Notes under the pieces: generated by a model | Seen by the model: only the letters and a program-made list of their open reading frames with translations | Told to the model about the DNA's origin: nothing | Database searches by the model: none | Shown here: one piece after another, positions 29,297 to 38,901 of the stretch | Numbering within the stretch: position 1 is the first letter of the stretch | How the letters are laid out: each line of letters begins with the position of its first letter | NCBI RefSeq assembly: GCF_014217335.1 | Contig: NZ_CP060092.1 | Location: 2,869,501 to 2,933,500, forward strand | From: Teredinibacter purpureus | GTDB taxonomy: Bacteria > Pseudomonadota > Gammaproteobacteria > Pseudomonadales > Cellvibrionaceae | Direction: 5' to 3' | Length of the DNA: 64,000 bases | Made by a program: the position numbers and the translations under genes

Positions 29297-30625
29297 ATGG
29301 ATTATATTCAGCAAGCGGCAACACCGCTGGCCACAGAGACGCCTGATTGGCTTCAGTCCTATCGTCAACGAGGTGCTGCGCAGTGGTTAAAACATCGTTT
29401 TCCTGGGCGTAAAACAGAGGATTGGAAGTATACAAATTTAAGAGCATTGGAGCAGGGAGAGTACCATTGTGCTCCCGCACTCGTTTCTGAAAACCCTGAT
29501 TGGGCATCTCACTATACGATTAATGGGCTGAATGCCTACCCGTTGGTTTTTGTTAACGGAATCTTCAGTAGCACCCTTTCATGCGACCTATCTGAGATGC
29601 CTGTAGGTGTTGAACTTAGTTGTTTCTCTACAGCAGATACAGCGCAACAAGCTCAGATAGCATCAGAGCTAGATGCATTAACTACTGCGGATAAGCATCT
29701 TTTTACAGCGCTTAATACGACTCAGTTGAGCGAAGGGGTGTTTCTTAAGGTTGGTAAAAATGTACAGCTCGATAGGCCTGTACAAATTGTTTACCTTAAT
29801 ACCCCTCAGTCGCAGCCTTATACGGTCAATCAACGTTTGCTCGTTGTTATGGAGCAAGGTAGCGAAGCAACCGTAATTGAACAGTTTACATCGCTTGAAA
29901 ATGAGTCATCATCGACGAGCTTGGGTTTTACGAACGGCGTCACCGAGTTGAATGTGGGTGAAAATGCACGTTTACAACATTACCGCCTACAGCTAGAACA
30001 TGAATCTGCCATTCATGTGGGTAGTGTGAATGTTGGCTTGCAGCGTAACGCGAATATCGACAGCTTCTATTTAGGGTTAGGTGGAAAAATAAAGCGTATT
30101 GACGTAGTGGTAAATCATCAAGGCGAAGGCGCTCACTCCGAATTAAATGGCGTTTATTTAACACGTAACAGTCAGCATATCGATTACCACACATGTATAG
30201 AGCATGCTGTACCGCGTTGTACGTCGAATGAGTCGTTTCGCGGTATTATCTCCGATAGCTCGCGCGCGGTTTTTAATGGTCGAATTCATATTCACCCGCA
30301 GGCGCAAAAAACACTGGCGCAACTAAGCAATAAAAATCTTTTGACCAGCAATAAGGCTGAAGTGGATACCAAACCAGAGTTGGAAATATACGCCGATGAT
30401 GTTCAATGTGCGCATGGTGCAACAGTCGCTCAGTTGGATAATAATACCCTGCATTATTTGTTGACGCGTGGCGTGGGTGCAGAAGAAGCCAAAGTTATGT
30501 TGAGTTTTGGTTTTATTAACGAATTGATTAACAATATGCGTGAAGAATCTATAGCGAATTATATTCGCCCAATGTTGGCTAGAATGTTTGCGCGTGACGA
30601 ATCACTCGCGAGACACCTTGGATGA
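29297..30625 (+). CDS. sufD: Fe-S assembly protein SufD
   Basis: A 442-residue partner of SufB in the SufBC2D complex, with a role in iron acquisition. The ATG at 29297 follows the sufC stop by two bases; the open frame further upstream lies within sufC. The beta-helical core and the C-terminal HGATVAQLDNNTLHYLLTRG with its conserved His are typical. It overlaps sufS by 4 bp (ATGA). Confidence 0.95.
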   Translation: MDYIQQAATPLATETPDWLQSYRQRGAAQWLKHRFPGRKTEDWKYTNLRALEQGEYHCAPALVSENPDWASHYTINGLNAYPLVFVNGIFSSTLSCDLSEMPVGVELSCFSTADTAQQAQIASELDALTTADKHLFTALNTTQLSEGVFLKVGKNVQLDRPVQIVYLNTPQSQPYTVNQRLLVVMEQGSEATVIEQFTSLENESSSTSLGFTNGVTELNVGENARLQHYRLQLEHESAIHVGSVNVGLQRNANIDSFYLGLGGKIKRIDVVVNHQGEGAHSELNGVYLTRNSQHIDYHTCIEHAVPRCTSNESFRGIISDSSRAVFNGRIHIHPQAQKTLAQLSNKNLLTSNKAEVDTKPELEIYADDVQCAHGATVAQLDNNTLHYLLTRGVGAEEAKVMLSFGFINELINNMREESIANYIRPMLARMFARDESLARHLG

Positions 30626-31872
30626 TAGCCACCGTGACTAAAAGTATGTCTAACGATGTTTTTAACGTACAAAAAGTGCGTGATGAATTTCCTATTTTAG
30701 ATCAAGAGATTAATGGTCATCCCTTGGTGTATTTAGACAATGCTGCAACAACGCAAAAGCCCAATGCTGTTATTGAGGCTATTAGCGATTACTACCGAGG
30801 GTACAACTCCAATGTACATCGTGGCGCACACAGTTTAAGTGATAGAGCCACAGTTGCGTTTGAGCATGCGCGAGACACTGTTGCGAAGTTTGTGTGTAGC
30901 CCCAAAAAAGAACAGGTGATATGGACACGAGGTACAACAGAAGCCATAAACCTAGTTGCTCATAGCTGGGGGCGAAATAATATTGGCGCAGGCGATAAGA
31001 TATTAGTGTCCACGCTAGAGCATCATTCTAACATTGTGCCTTGGCAAATATTGGCCGAAGAGATGGGTGCGCAGCTCATCCCTATTCCAATTTTAACTAC
31101 AGGCGATATCGATATACCTGCGTTCTCAGCTCTGCTAGATGAACGAGTGAAAATGGTGTCAGTTGGCCATGTGTCAAATGCTCTAGGTACGGTTAACCCG
31201 TTAAAAAACATTATCTCGGCTGCCCACGCTGTGGGGGCTAAAGTTTTTATCGATGGTGCTCAAGCCGTCGCACATTTTCCCGTTGATGTCCAAGCCCTGG
31301 GTTGTGATTTTTATGGTTTTTCAGGCCATAAATTGTTTGGCCCTACGGGTATCGGCGTGCTTTGGGGGCGCGAAGCGTTACTTAATGAAATGCCTCCTTA
31401 CCATGGTGGTGGAGAGATGATCGAGAGTTGTAGCTTTAGCGGAACAACGTTTAACGTATTGCCTTATAAATTTGAGGCCGGCACGCCGGATATTGCTGGC
31501 GTAATTGGCTTGGCTGCAGCGATTGATTATTTGAATACATTAGACCGTAATGCCATTATCGCCCATGAACGTGATCTGCTCACTTATTGTCACCAGCTGG
31601 CAGAGAAGTGTTCAGGGTTAAAGCGAGTTGGTGAAGCCGAAAATATTGCTGGTGTATTCAGTTTTTTGTTAGATGGCGCTCATCCTTCAGATGTTGGAAT
31701 GTTGTTAGATCAGCAGGGCGTGGCGGTGCGTACGGGGCATCATTGTGCACAGCCTTTGATGGAGGCATTGAATGTTCCTGGCACCGTACGGGCCTCATTT
31801 TCTATGTACAATACGCGTGAAGACGTCGAACGCTTTTTTGCAGCACTGGAAAAAGTTAAACAGTTTATTTAA
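30622..31872 (+). CDS. sufS: Cysteine desulfurase SufS
   Basis: A 416-residue class II desulfurase supplying sulfur to SufE and SufB. It has the N-terminal VYLDNAATTQKPN, PLP lysine in SGHKLFGPTGIGVLWG, and active-site Cys in VRTGHHCAQPLME. It overlaps the end of sufD by 4 bp. Its partner SufE is the last gene of the operon. Confidence 0.97.
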   Translation: MIATVTKSMSNDVFNVQKVRDEFPILDQEINGHPLVYLDNAATTQKPNAVIEAISDYYRGYNSNVHRGAHSLSDRATVAFEHARDTVAKFVCSPKKEQVIWTRGTTEAINLVAHSWGRNNIGAGDKILVSTLEHHSNIVPWQILAEEMGAQLIPIPILTTGDIDIPAFSALLDERVKMVSVGHVSNALGTVNPLKNIISAAHAVGAKVFIDGAQAVAHFPVDVQALGCDFYGFSGHKLFGPTGIGVLWGREALLNEMPPYHGGGEMIESCSFSGTTFNVLPYKFEAGTPDIAGVIGLAAAIDYLNTLDRNAIIAHERDLLTYCHQLAEKCSGLKRVGEAENIAGVFSFLLDGAHPSDVGMLLDQQGVAVRTGHHCAQPLMEALNVPGTVRASFSMYNTREDVERFFAALEKVKQFI

Positions 31873-31886
31873 AGGGCGAATCCAAA

Positions 31887-32237
31887 ATGAGCGTTGAAAC
31901 TTTTAGTCTGAATGATACGGTGACCGTTACACCGGCGGCTGCCGAGCATTTTCAAGCGCAGCTTAAAAAAAAGGGCGCGCAAGCGATTCGTATTAGCTTG
32001 AAAGAAAGTGGTTGTACCGGGTTTATGTATGTCATCGATGAGGTGGACTCTGGTGAAACGAGCGATCTAGAAATTACGCTTAAAAATGGTGTGCAAGTAT
32101 TTGTTGATCCCACCCATATGGCGGCGATTCAGGGTACTGTAGTCGATTACGTTAAGCAGGGGCTAAATCGCAATTTAGAACTCAATAACCCGAATGTTAA
32201 AAATGCCTGTGGCTGCGGTGAAAGTTTTAGCGTTTGA
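31887..32237 (+). CDS. sufA: A-type Fe-S carrier (SufA/IscA family)
   Basis: A 116-residue carrier that receives clusters from SufBCD and passes them to targets. Three conserved cysteines are present: ESGCTGFMY and the C-terminal ACGCGESF. Named sufA because of its position in the suf operon; sequence alone does not separate it from IscA or ErpA. Confidence 0.9.
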   Translation: MSVETFSLNDTVTVTPAAAEHFQAQLKKKGAQAIRISLKESGCTGFMYVIDEVDSGETSDLEITLKNGVQVFVDPTHMAAIQGTVVDYVKQGLNRNLELNNPNVKNACGCGESFSV

Positions 32238-32291
32238 ATAGTGGCTTTGCTGTAGAAAAATTATTTAGATTAATTGTTTTCAGGAAAATGT

Positions 32292-32828
32292 ATGTCTGAA
32301 CAGCGCATGGTAACAACGGTACGAGATTGTCCTGCCCGCTTAGTGCCGGTAGGTGATTCCGTTACGATTCCGGCCCATCAATTCATTACCATAACTCAGT
32401 CTCTGGGTGGCAATTATACCGTGGTATACCAAGGTAATATGTTGCGTGTTGATGGTACTGATGCCGATGCCTTGGGGCTCGAAAAATACGAGCTCACTTT
32501 TGCACCACCACAAAGCGATGCCATTGATGAGGCTCAAGTGTGGGAAGCTTTGGAAACTGTGTACGACCCTGAAATTCCCGTTAATTTACGCAGTTTGGGT
32601 TTAATTTATAATGTTTCAATTGATAAAGAGACAAAGAGTGTTTCTATCGATATGACATTAACGGCGCCCGCCTGTGGTATGGGGCCAGTGCTTGTAGGCG
32701 ATGTGAAATATCGAGTGGGTATGGTGCCGAACGTTACCGACGTTAGAGTATCCCTTATTTTCGACCCTCCATGGCATAGGGATATGATGTCTGAGGAAGC
32801 GCAACTTGAAACGGGAATGTTTTTTTGA
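32292..32828 (+). CDS. sufT: SufT, MIP18/DUF59-family Fe-S maturation factor
   Basis: A 178-residue protein whose C-terminal half is a DUF59 domain (VWEALETVYDPEIPVNLRSL...LTAPACGMGPVL), with an N-terminal extension typical of the SufT subgroup. ATG at 32292 (MSEQRMV) is preferred to the upstream TTG. In other bacteria SufT helps Fe-S protein maturation when demand is high. The sufE start overlaps its stop. Confidence 0.9.
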   Translation: MSEQRMVTTVRDCPARLVPVGDSVTIPAHQFITITQSLGGNYTVVYQGNMLRVDGTDADALGLEKYELTFAPPQSDAIDEAQVWEALETVYDPEIPVNLRSLGLIYNVSIDKETKSVSIDMTLTAPACGMGPVLVGDVKYRVGMVPNVTDVRVSLIFDPPWHRDMMSEEAQLETGMFF

Positions 32829-33259
32829 TGACACTCTTGCAGAAAAATCCTTTTGGTAGCGCTATAACGGTCGAAGATATTGTAGATACCCTTAGCTTTT
32901 TTGATGGTTGGGAGGATCGCTATAAATATATTATCGATTTAGGTAAAGAATTGCCGGCTATGGAAGACGCTAAGAAAGACGATGCGCATTTGGTGAAAGG
33001 GTGTCAAAGTCAGGTGTGGATCGATTCCGAAATCATTGATGGCTGTATGTGGTTTCAAGCCGATAGTGATGCGTTTATCGTAAAGGGCTTACTTGGCTTG
33101 GTTATGGCCGCCTATAACGGTAAAAGCGTTGAGGATATTTTGGCGTTTGATATTAATGCGTATTTTGAGCAGCTCGGCTTGCTTAAACATTTAAGCCCAA
33201 CGCGAGGGAACGGGCTTAAATCGATGGTAGAGCGTATTCGTTTCGAAGCCGCTAATTAA
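32828..33259 (+). CDS. sufE: Sulfur acceptor protein SufE
   Basis: A 143-residue partner that takes persulfide sulfur from SufS and activates it. The acceptor cysteine lies in VKGCQSQVW. The ATG at 32828 shares its A with the sufT TGA, so the two are translationally coupled. Last gene of the iscR-suf operon, followed by a bidirectional terminator. Confidence 0.95.
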   Translation: MTLLQKNPFGSAITVEDIVDTLSFFDGWEDRYKYIIDLGKELPAMEDAKKDDAHLVKGCQSQVWIDSEIIDGCMWFQADSDAFIVKGLLGLVMAAYNGKSVEDILAFDINAYFEQLGLLKHLSPTRGNGLKSMVERIRFEAAN

Positions 33260-33273
33260 TACGGTTTACCTTA

Positions 33274-33304
33274 AAAACCTCTGCCCATTTGCGGAGAGGT
33301 TTTG
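33274..33304. terminator. Bidirectional terminator between sufE and the peroxidase gene
   Basis: AAAACCTCT and AGAGGTTTT form the outer stem, with a GC-rich inner part, giving A/T tails on both sides in a convergent gap. Confidence 0.75.
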
Positions 33305-33330
33305 GCGGTTATAAAGCACTCTGTTGTGGT

Positions 33331-33891
33331 TTAAAGTGCTTTAATCAGTGCTTTTTCTAAAGCTGAATCTGTAGGTTCGGTATTGCTACCAAAGCGTTGT
33401 ATCTGTGAGCCGTCGGCTGACACTAGATATTTGTTGAAATTCCAGCTGGGCTTGCCAGCCTGACGATTTAACCGTGTGAAAACCTCGTTAGCATCGTCGC
33501 CTCGAACGTGTGTAGGGGCAATCATACTGAATGTCACCCCATAGTTTTTATAGCAAATAGAAGCGGCTTCCATTTCGCTTTTTGCTGCTTGCTTAAAGTC
33601 GTCTGATGCAAAACCGACTAATTCGACACCTTCCTTTTTGTATTTTTGGTAGAGAGCTTCTAGGCCTTTAAACTGGCGGGTGTAGCCGCAGTGGCTCGCT
33701 GTATTGATTAATATCATGGGCTTGCCGGTATAGAGATCGCATAGGTTTAAGGTGTCATTGCTGTGTAGTTTTTTAAAGGCGTGGTCGAAAAGAGCAGGGC
33801 AGCTTTGCTCAGCTTGGGGGGCATCGGCCGCGCTAACGCTGGGTGCTATGCTCAGTGTTAGCGCGAAAAAGAGACGTTGTAATCTTGTCAT
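33331..33891 (-). CDS. Exported glutathione peroxidase-family protein
   Basis: A 186-residue peroxidase-fold protein with a signal peptide (residues 1-21, ending SVSA) when started at 33891. The peroxidatic Cys lies in NTASHCGYT, and the Trp and Asn of the catalytic tetrad lie in KPSWNFNKYLV. The usual PCNQF motif is replaced by ASDDF, so the tetrad Gln is an Asp and the resolving-side Cys is Ser. Additional cysteines (LNLCDL, ASICYKNYG) could resolve it. It probably reduces peroxides in the periplasm using thioredoxin-like donors; donor identity is a guess. Confidence 0.85.
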   Translation of the reverse strand: MTRLQRLFFALTLSIAPSVSAADAPQAEQSCPALFDHAFKKLHSNDTLNLCDLYTGKPMILINTASHCGYTRQFKGLEALYQKYKKEGVELVGFASDDFKQAAKSEMEAASICYKNYGVTFSMIAPTHVRGDDANEVFTRLNRQAGKPSWNFNKYLVSADGSQIQRFGSNTEPTDSALEKALIKAL

Positions 33892-34179
33892 GTAAGGTAT
33901 TTCCCTGCAAAAAGCTGCTAAGTAGAATTTCATAACCATTTTGAGATGGTAGTATTTATACGCAGACCATACGCTTACGGATGGGTGAGTCAACTGATTC
34001 TCGAGCGGCGAGTGATCTTGGCGATAGGCTGTAACGCTGCGCTGACGTGTTCGATTTGATGCGATACATACTATTTTGGGTGTGATCTGCGTATAATTTC
34101 ACTGTCTAGAGGCTTTAACGCTCCCTTCGATATTGGTGCAGGGAGTATTGAGTAGAGAGTATATTAAGGAGAATTAAGG

Positions 34180-34605
34180 ATGGCGATAGAAAGAACTTTA
34201 TCCATGATCAAGCCAAATGCAGTAAAAAATAATGTAATTGGCCAGATTTATATGCGATTTGAGGCGGCAGGCTTAAAAATTGTTGCTGCAAGATTAATCC
34301 ATATGGACGATGAGATTGCCGGCGGTTTTTATGCAGAGCATAAAGAAAAGCCATTTTTCGGCGAATTGGTAGAATTTATGACGTCTGGACCGACGTTTGT
34401 ACAAGTCTTAGAAGGCGAAAGCGCGATTGCATTAAACCGCGAGATTATGGGAGCTACCGACCCTTCAGAGGCGGCGGAGGGTACCATTCGTAAAGATTTC
34501 GCTACTTTGAAGGGCGAAAATGCTGTGCATGGCTCCGATAGTTCAACATCGGCAGTGCGTGAAATTAATTACTTCTTTAAAGAAGACGAAATATGCCCGC
34601 GATAA
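34180..34605 (+). CDS. ndk: Nucleoside diphosphate kinase
   Basis: A 141-residue enzyme that balances NTP pools by phosphate transfer. The phospho-acceptor His is in ENAVHGSDS, and the N-terminal [20 protein letters not shown] is classical. The ATG follows AAGGAG. It begins the conserved ndk-rlmN-pilW-rodZ-ispG-hisS block. A small GC hairpin (CCCGC...GCGGG) spans its last codons, without a T run. Confidence 0.98.
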   Translation: MAIERTLSMIKPNAVKNNVIGQIYMRFEAAGLKIVAARLIHMDDEIAGGFYAEHKEKPFFGELVEFMTSGPTFVQVLEGESAIALNREIMGATDPSEAAEGTIRKDFATLKGENAVHGSDSSTSAVREINYFFKEDEICPR

Positions 34606-34634
34606 AGCGGGTGTAATCTGAGGTATATCCATTA

Positions 34635-35840
34635 GTGAGTAGTGAGCAATCTTCAGTTCCTGTTGTACAAAGTACAGCCGAAACACCCGATAAAATTAAT
34701 CTGATGGGAATGACACAAGGGCGCCTCGAGGCGTTTTTTGAGTCTTTGGGCGAAAAGAAATTTCGCGCGACCCAAATATTAAAGTGGGTTCATCAGCTCG
34801 GAGTCACAGACTTCCAGCAAATGAGCAATATCAGTAAAGTGCTCCGTGAAAAGCTAGCGTCTATAGCGGTCATAAGTGTTCCTGAGGTTATTCAGCAACT
34901 CGACTCCGCCGACGGCACGCGTAAATTTTTGGTGAGAGTTGGCGGTGGCAATGCAATTGAGGCTGTCTTTATTCCCGAAGGAGACCGTGGCACGCTGTGT
35001 GTGTCTTCTCAGGTTGGCTGCTCGTTAGATTGCAGTTTTTGTGCAACCGGCAAGCAAGGCTTCAATAGAGACCTTACTGCCGCCGAGATTATAGGCCAAG
35101 TATGGATTGCGGCTAAATCGTTTGGGCAGTTACAAGAAGAGCCTGTACGTGGCGATCGGCGAGTGACGAATGTCGTCATGATGGGAATGGGCGAGCCATT
35201 ATTGAATTTTGATAATGTTGTAGATTCAATGCAGCTAATGATGGATGACAACGCATACTGTATTTCAAAGCGTCGCGTTACCTTGAGTACCTCGGGTGTT
35301 GTGCCTGCTCTAGACCGCCTGGGTCAGTATACTGATGCGTGTTTAGCAATCTCGTTACATGCCCCTAATGATGAGCTGCGTAACCAGCTGGTGCCACTGA
35401 ATAAAAAATACCCTATTGCCCAGTTGCTTGACTCTGCAAAGCGGTATATCGAGGGCGTGCCGGATACTCGACGTAAAATCACGATCGAATATACTCTCAT
35501 TGATCAGCTCAACGATCGGCCAGAACATGCGTACGAGCTAGCAGAATTACTAAAAGACGTGCCTGTTAAGATCAATTTGATTCCTTTCAACCCTTTTTCA
35601 CTGTCTAATTATAAGCGCGCCAGTAATAACGCTATTCGCCGCTTTCAAACTATTTTGATTGAAGCTGGGTATACCACAACAGTGCGTACCACGCGTGGTG
35701 AAGATATTGACGCAGCATGCGGTCAATTGGCTGGGCAGGTTCAGGATAGAACAAAACGCAGTCAGCGTTATAGGTTAGATCATGCCGCGCTAATGAAAGC
35801 TGAAGACGGGGTGATTCCCGTTAAAATGATCGATGACTAA
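34635..35840 (+). CDS. rlmN: Dual-specificity 23S rRNA/tRNA methyltransferase RlmN
   Basis: A 401-residue radical-SAM enzyme that makes m2A at 23S rRNA position 2503 and in tRNA. It has the cluster motif [15 protein letters not shown], the [15 protein letters not shown]-binding stretch, and the C-terminal catalytic Cys in [13 protein letters not shown]. The start is GTG (MSSEQSSV). The N-terminus is slightly longer than the E. coli protein. Confidence 0.96.
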   Translation: MSSEQSSVPVVQSTAETPDKINLMGMTQGRLEAFFESLGEKKFRATQILKWVHQLGVTDFQQMSNISKVLREKLASIAVISVPEVIQQLDSADGTRKFLVRVGGGNAIEAVFIPEGDRGTLCVSSQVGCSLDCSFCATGKQGFNRDLTAAEIIGQVWIAAKSFGQLQEEPVRGDRRVTNVVMMGMGEPLLNFDNVVDSMQLMMDDNAYCISKRRVTLSTSGVVPALDRLGQYTDACLAISLHAPNDELRNQLVPLNKKYPIAQLLDSAKRYIEGVPDTRRKITIEYTLIDQLNDRPEHAYELAELLKDVPVKINLIPFNPFSLSNYKRASNNAIRRFQTILIEAGYTTTVRTTRGEDIDAACGQLAGQVQDRTKRSQRYRLDHAALMKAEDGVIPVKMIDD

Positions 35841-35872
35841 ACAATAGCTGAGAAATTATAAGGGAGTAGTGC

Positions 35873-36661
35873 GTGACGAAATGCTGGGAGTTTTCGGGCA
35901 AAGCAGTATTGCTAGGCTTTATTTTTGTTTGCGGCTTGAGTGGCTGCGTCACAACTATTGAAAACCCAAAGCCTAAGCGCGATAAGCATGAGGCCTTGGA
36001 GGCCAATATTAAGTTGGGGATGACCTACCTCCAACAAGATAAGCGCGAAGGCGCAATGAGATCCTTTAGTAAGGCCTTGGCGTTGGATAAGAAATCAGCG
36101 GAGGCTTATCTTGGTTTGGGGTTGTTGCACCAAATGAACGGCGAGCTAGAAGAAGCCGAAGCCAACTTTAAGAAGGCCTTGCGCAATCGTGCCGATTTTT
36201 CTCGGGCGAGCATAGAATTTAGTTACGGACGATTGCTTTATGACCAAAAACGGTTAAAAGAAGCAAAAAAAATGTTTGAATCGGCAGGCTCTGATTATGC
36301 GTATCCGGGCCGAGCAGAGGCCTTGCTGAATGCGGGGCTGTGTGCGTTAAAATTAGGTGATGCAGTACGAGCAAAAGCCGCTTTTGAGCATAGCTTGAAT
36401 TTAAACGACCGTTTATCGCAGGCGTCCCTCGAACTGGCCGACGTGGCGTTTTCGGAACGAGATTATGCGAGCTCTAAACGCTATTTGGATCAGTTTGCCA
36501 GCCTTACGCGGCAAGTGCCTCGTAGCTTATGGTTGGGAATACGTATAGAGCGTATTTTTGGTAATAAAGATAAAGAAGCAAGCTATGCATTGGCGCTTAA
36601 AAACCTGTACCCTTACTCGCAAGAATATTTGGATTACAAGCGCTTTGTTGAGCAAAACTAG
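35873..36661 (+). CDS. pilW: Type IV pilus pilotin-like TPR lipoprotein PilW/PilF
   Basis: A 262-residue lipoprotein starting at GTG behind AAGGGAG. The signal peptide ends in LSGC (lipobox near residue 25). Four to six TPR units follow (for example AEAYLGLGLLHQMNGELEEA). In related bacteria this protein helps assemble the PilQ secretin in the outer membrane. Its place between rlmN and rodZ is conserved in gammaproteobacteria. Confidence 0.88.
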   Translation: MTKCWEFSGKAVLLGFIFVCGLSGCVTTIENPKPKRDKHEALEANIKLGMTYLQQDKREGAMRSFSKALALDKKSAEAYLGLGLLHQMNGELEEAEANFKKALRNRADFSRASIEFSYGRLLYDQKRLKEAKKMFESAGSDYAYPGRAEALLNAGLCALKLGDAVRAKAAFEHSLNLNDRLSQASLELADVAFSERDYASSKRYLDQFASLTRQVPRSLWLGIRIERIFGNKDKEASYALALKNLYPYSQEYLDYKRFVEQN

Positions 36662-36699
36662 AGCCGAGTGTATGGCTAGAGATAAATAAGACTTCAAAC

Positions 36700-37653
36700 A
36701 TGATAGGCATCGACTCCGAAATTGAATTATCGGCTGAGTATCATCAGCTTCTAGAGCAGGCTAAGCCGGGCGCAGCGCTCAAATTGATGCGTGAGAGCAA
36801 ATCAGTTGAACTAGCGGATATCGCAACCGACACGCTTATTCCCGCGTGGAAGCTGTCTGATTTAGAAAATGATTGTTATGAAGGGTTGGGTGGGGACACC
36901 TTTGTGACCGGCTACATCCGTAAAATAGCGAAGATTCTCGATATTGAATCGGATGATCTAGTTATAGCATTCAACCTACGAGCTGAAATAGGAGCGGAGG
37001 ACGGCGTAAGCTGTGTAGCCAAATCCGTTGCCAGCAGGCCTCATGGTAGTGGGCCTGTCCAGCAAGCGGTAAGTGTAGAAACAAGTTTGCTTGGTAAATT
37101 AAACAAGCTGCCGGGTTTTATTGCGGTGGCGGCATTGCTGCTTGTATGGGTTGGGGCCACACTCTTTTTACCTAGCCCTGTAGCAACATCAGAATCTTTG
37201 CCGTTATCGAGTGGCGCTAATACTCAAGAGCCGCTGGTCGATCTACCAGTAGAGAAGGCAGAGGTAACCGTTGATAGTGTAGATAGTGAAGCCGCTGAGT
37301 TTGATCACGCTATACCACCTTTAGCGGATTCGTCAGTAGTTTTGCCTGAAGCGCCTTCAGATCAAGCGCTACTCGATAGTTCTACCAGCAGTGTCATCGG
37401 GGGCTCAGAAACTACCGATTTACTCGTCTTAACGTTCATAGATGAATGCTGGGTCAAAGTCTCGGATACTACAGGCAAGGTATTGTTTGCGGAAGCGAAG
37501 CTGAAAGGGGATAATCTGCAGCTTTTTGGCGAGGCCCCGTTTGAAGTGATGTTGGGCAATGCGCGGGCAGTAGACGTTACGTTAAATGGCCAGCCATTTG
37601 CGATTCACCCTTCTCCTAGCCGCAAAACCCTTCGGGTTACTGTGCATCGGTAG
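36700..37653 (+). CDS. rodZ: RodZ-like HTH/DUF4115 protein
   Basis: A 317-residue bitopic membrane protein: N-terminal helix-turn-helix (about 25-90, LMRESKSVELADIATDTLIP), one TM helix (about 145-163, FIAVAALLLVWVGATLFL), a variable acidic linker, and a C-terminal periplasmic DUF4115 domain from about residue 240. RodZ ties MreB to the wall-elongation machinery. The order pilW-rodZ-ispG is conserved. Confidence 0.88.
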   Translation: MIGIDSEIELSAEYHQLLEQAKPGAALKLMRESKSVELADIATDTLIPAWKLSDLENDCYEGLGGDTFVTGYIRKIAKILDIESDDLVIAFNLRAEIGAEDGVSCVAKSVASRPHGSGPVQQAVSVETSLLGKLNKLPGFIAVAALLLVWVGATLFLPSPVATSESLPLSSGANTQEPLVDLPVEKAEVTVDSVDSEAAEFDHAIPPLADSSVVLPEAPSDQALLDSSTSSVIGGSETTDLLVLTFIDECWVKVSDTTGKVLFAEAKLKGDNLQLFGEAPFEVMLGNARAVDVTLNGQPFAIHPSPSRKTLRVTVHR

Positions 37654-37741
37654 CAAGTTCGCTCTTGTTCAGTTCCCGCTGCACGCACGTTGTTATTTTG
37701 GCCTTAGGCCTCACATACCGTATTAAAGTAGGTTTACCCCC

Positions 37742-38854
37742 ATGTTTTATGAGTCGCCAATAAAGCGTCGTAAGTCGCGTCAGATTATGGTTGGCAATGT
37801 CCCCGTTGGCGGCGATGCGCCGATTAGCGTGCAAAGTATGACTAATACTGAAACCACAGATGTGGAGGCGACAGTTGCGCAAATTAATCGCATTCAAGAG
37901 GCTGGCGCCGATATTGTACGTGTATCGGTACCGTCAATGGATGCAGCAGAAGCATTTGGCGCAATACGAAAGCAAGTAAGTGTCCCGCTGGTGGCTGATA
38001 TTCATTTTGATTACCGTATTGCATTGCGAGTAGCGGACTTGGGTGTAGATTGTTTGCGTATTAACCCAGGCAATATTGGGCGTGAGCATCGTATTCAGGC
38101 TGTAGTTGAGAAGGCGCGTGATCTTAATATTCCAATCCGTATTGGCGTAAACGCAGGTTCTTTAGAAAAAGATCTACAGAAAAAATATGGTGAGCCCACG
38201 CCAGACGCGTTGGTGGAGTCTGCCTTGCGTCATGTAGCATTTCTCGATAAGTTTGATTTTCAAAATTTTAAAGTCAGTGTTAAAGCCTCCGATGTATTTA
38301 TGGCTGTCGCCGCATACAGAAAGCTGGCGACTCAGATTGAACAGCCTCTTCATTTGGGTATAACGGAGGCCGGAGGATTGCGTGCAGGTACGGTGAAGTC
38401 TTCGGTAGGCTTGGGCATGCTATTAATGGACGGTATTGGCGATACAATTCGTGTTTCCTTAGCGGCGGATCCAGTAGAAGAAGTGAAAGTGGGCTGGGAT
38501 ATGCTCAAAAGCCTTAAATTACGCAATAAGGGCATTAATTTTATCGCGTGTCCGAGCTGTTCTAGGCAAAACTTTGATGTTATTAAAACATTGAATGAAC
38601 TGGAAATGCGTCTAGAAGATATTAAAACGCCTTTGGACGTTGCTGTTATTGGGTGTGTCGTAAACGGCCCCGGTGAAGCGAAAGAAGCCGATATAGGATT
38701 GGCAGGCGGAACGCCTAAAAATTTAATTTATGTGCGCGGCGAGCCAAGTGAAAAGCTAGAACAAGAAAATCTTGTTGATAATTTAGAGCGTTTAATTCGA
38801 AAACGCGCCGCAGAAAAAATTGAAGAAGAAAAAGATATTATTGCTAAAGCGTAG
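37742..38854 (+). CDS. ispG: 4-hydroxy-3-methylbut-2-en-1-yl diphosphate synthase
   Basis: A 370-residue [4Fe-4S] enzyme of the MEP isoprenoid pathway (the step making HMBPP). It has the TIM-barrel N-terminus with [10 protein letters not shown] and RINPGNIG, and cluster cysteines in IACPSCSR and [19 protein letters not shown]. Length matches the short bacterial form. Confidence 0.97.
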   Translation: MFYESPIKRRKSRQIMVGNVPVGGDAPISVQSMTNTETTDVEATVAQINRIQEAGADIVRVSVPSMDAAEAFGAIRKQVSVPLVADIHFDYRIALRVADLGVDCLRINPGNIGREHRIQAVVEKARDLNIPIRIGVNAGSLEKDLQKKYGEPTPDALVESALRHVAFLDKFDFQNFKVSVKASDVFMAVAAYRKLATQIEQPLHLGITEAGGLRAGTVKSSVGLGMLLMDGIGDTIRVSLAADPVEEVKVGWDMLKSLKLRNKGINFIACPSCSRQNFDVIKTLNELEMRLEDIKTPLDVAVIGCVVNGPGEAKEADIGLAGGTPKNLIYVRGEPSEKLEQENLVDNLERLIRKRAAEKIEEEKDIIAKA

Positions 38855-38901
38855 AGAACTGGCGATAAACAATTGATACAGCATTAGGAATACGAATTAC
38901 G

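Noticed and set aside
34590..34615. Hairpin at the end of ndk as a terminator
   Set aside because: Short CCCGC/GCGGG stem within the last codons and without a T run; rlmN follows closely.
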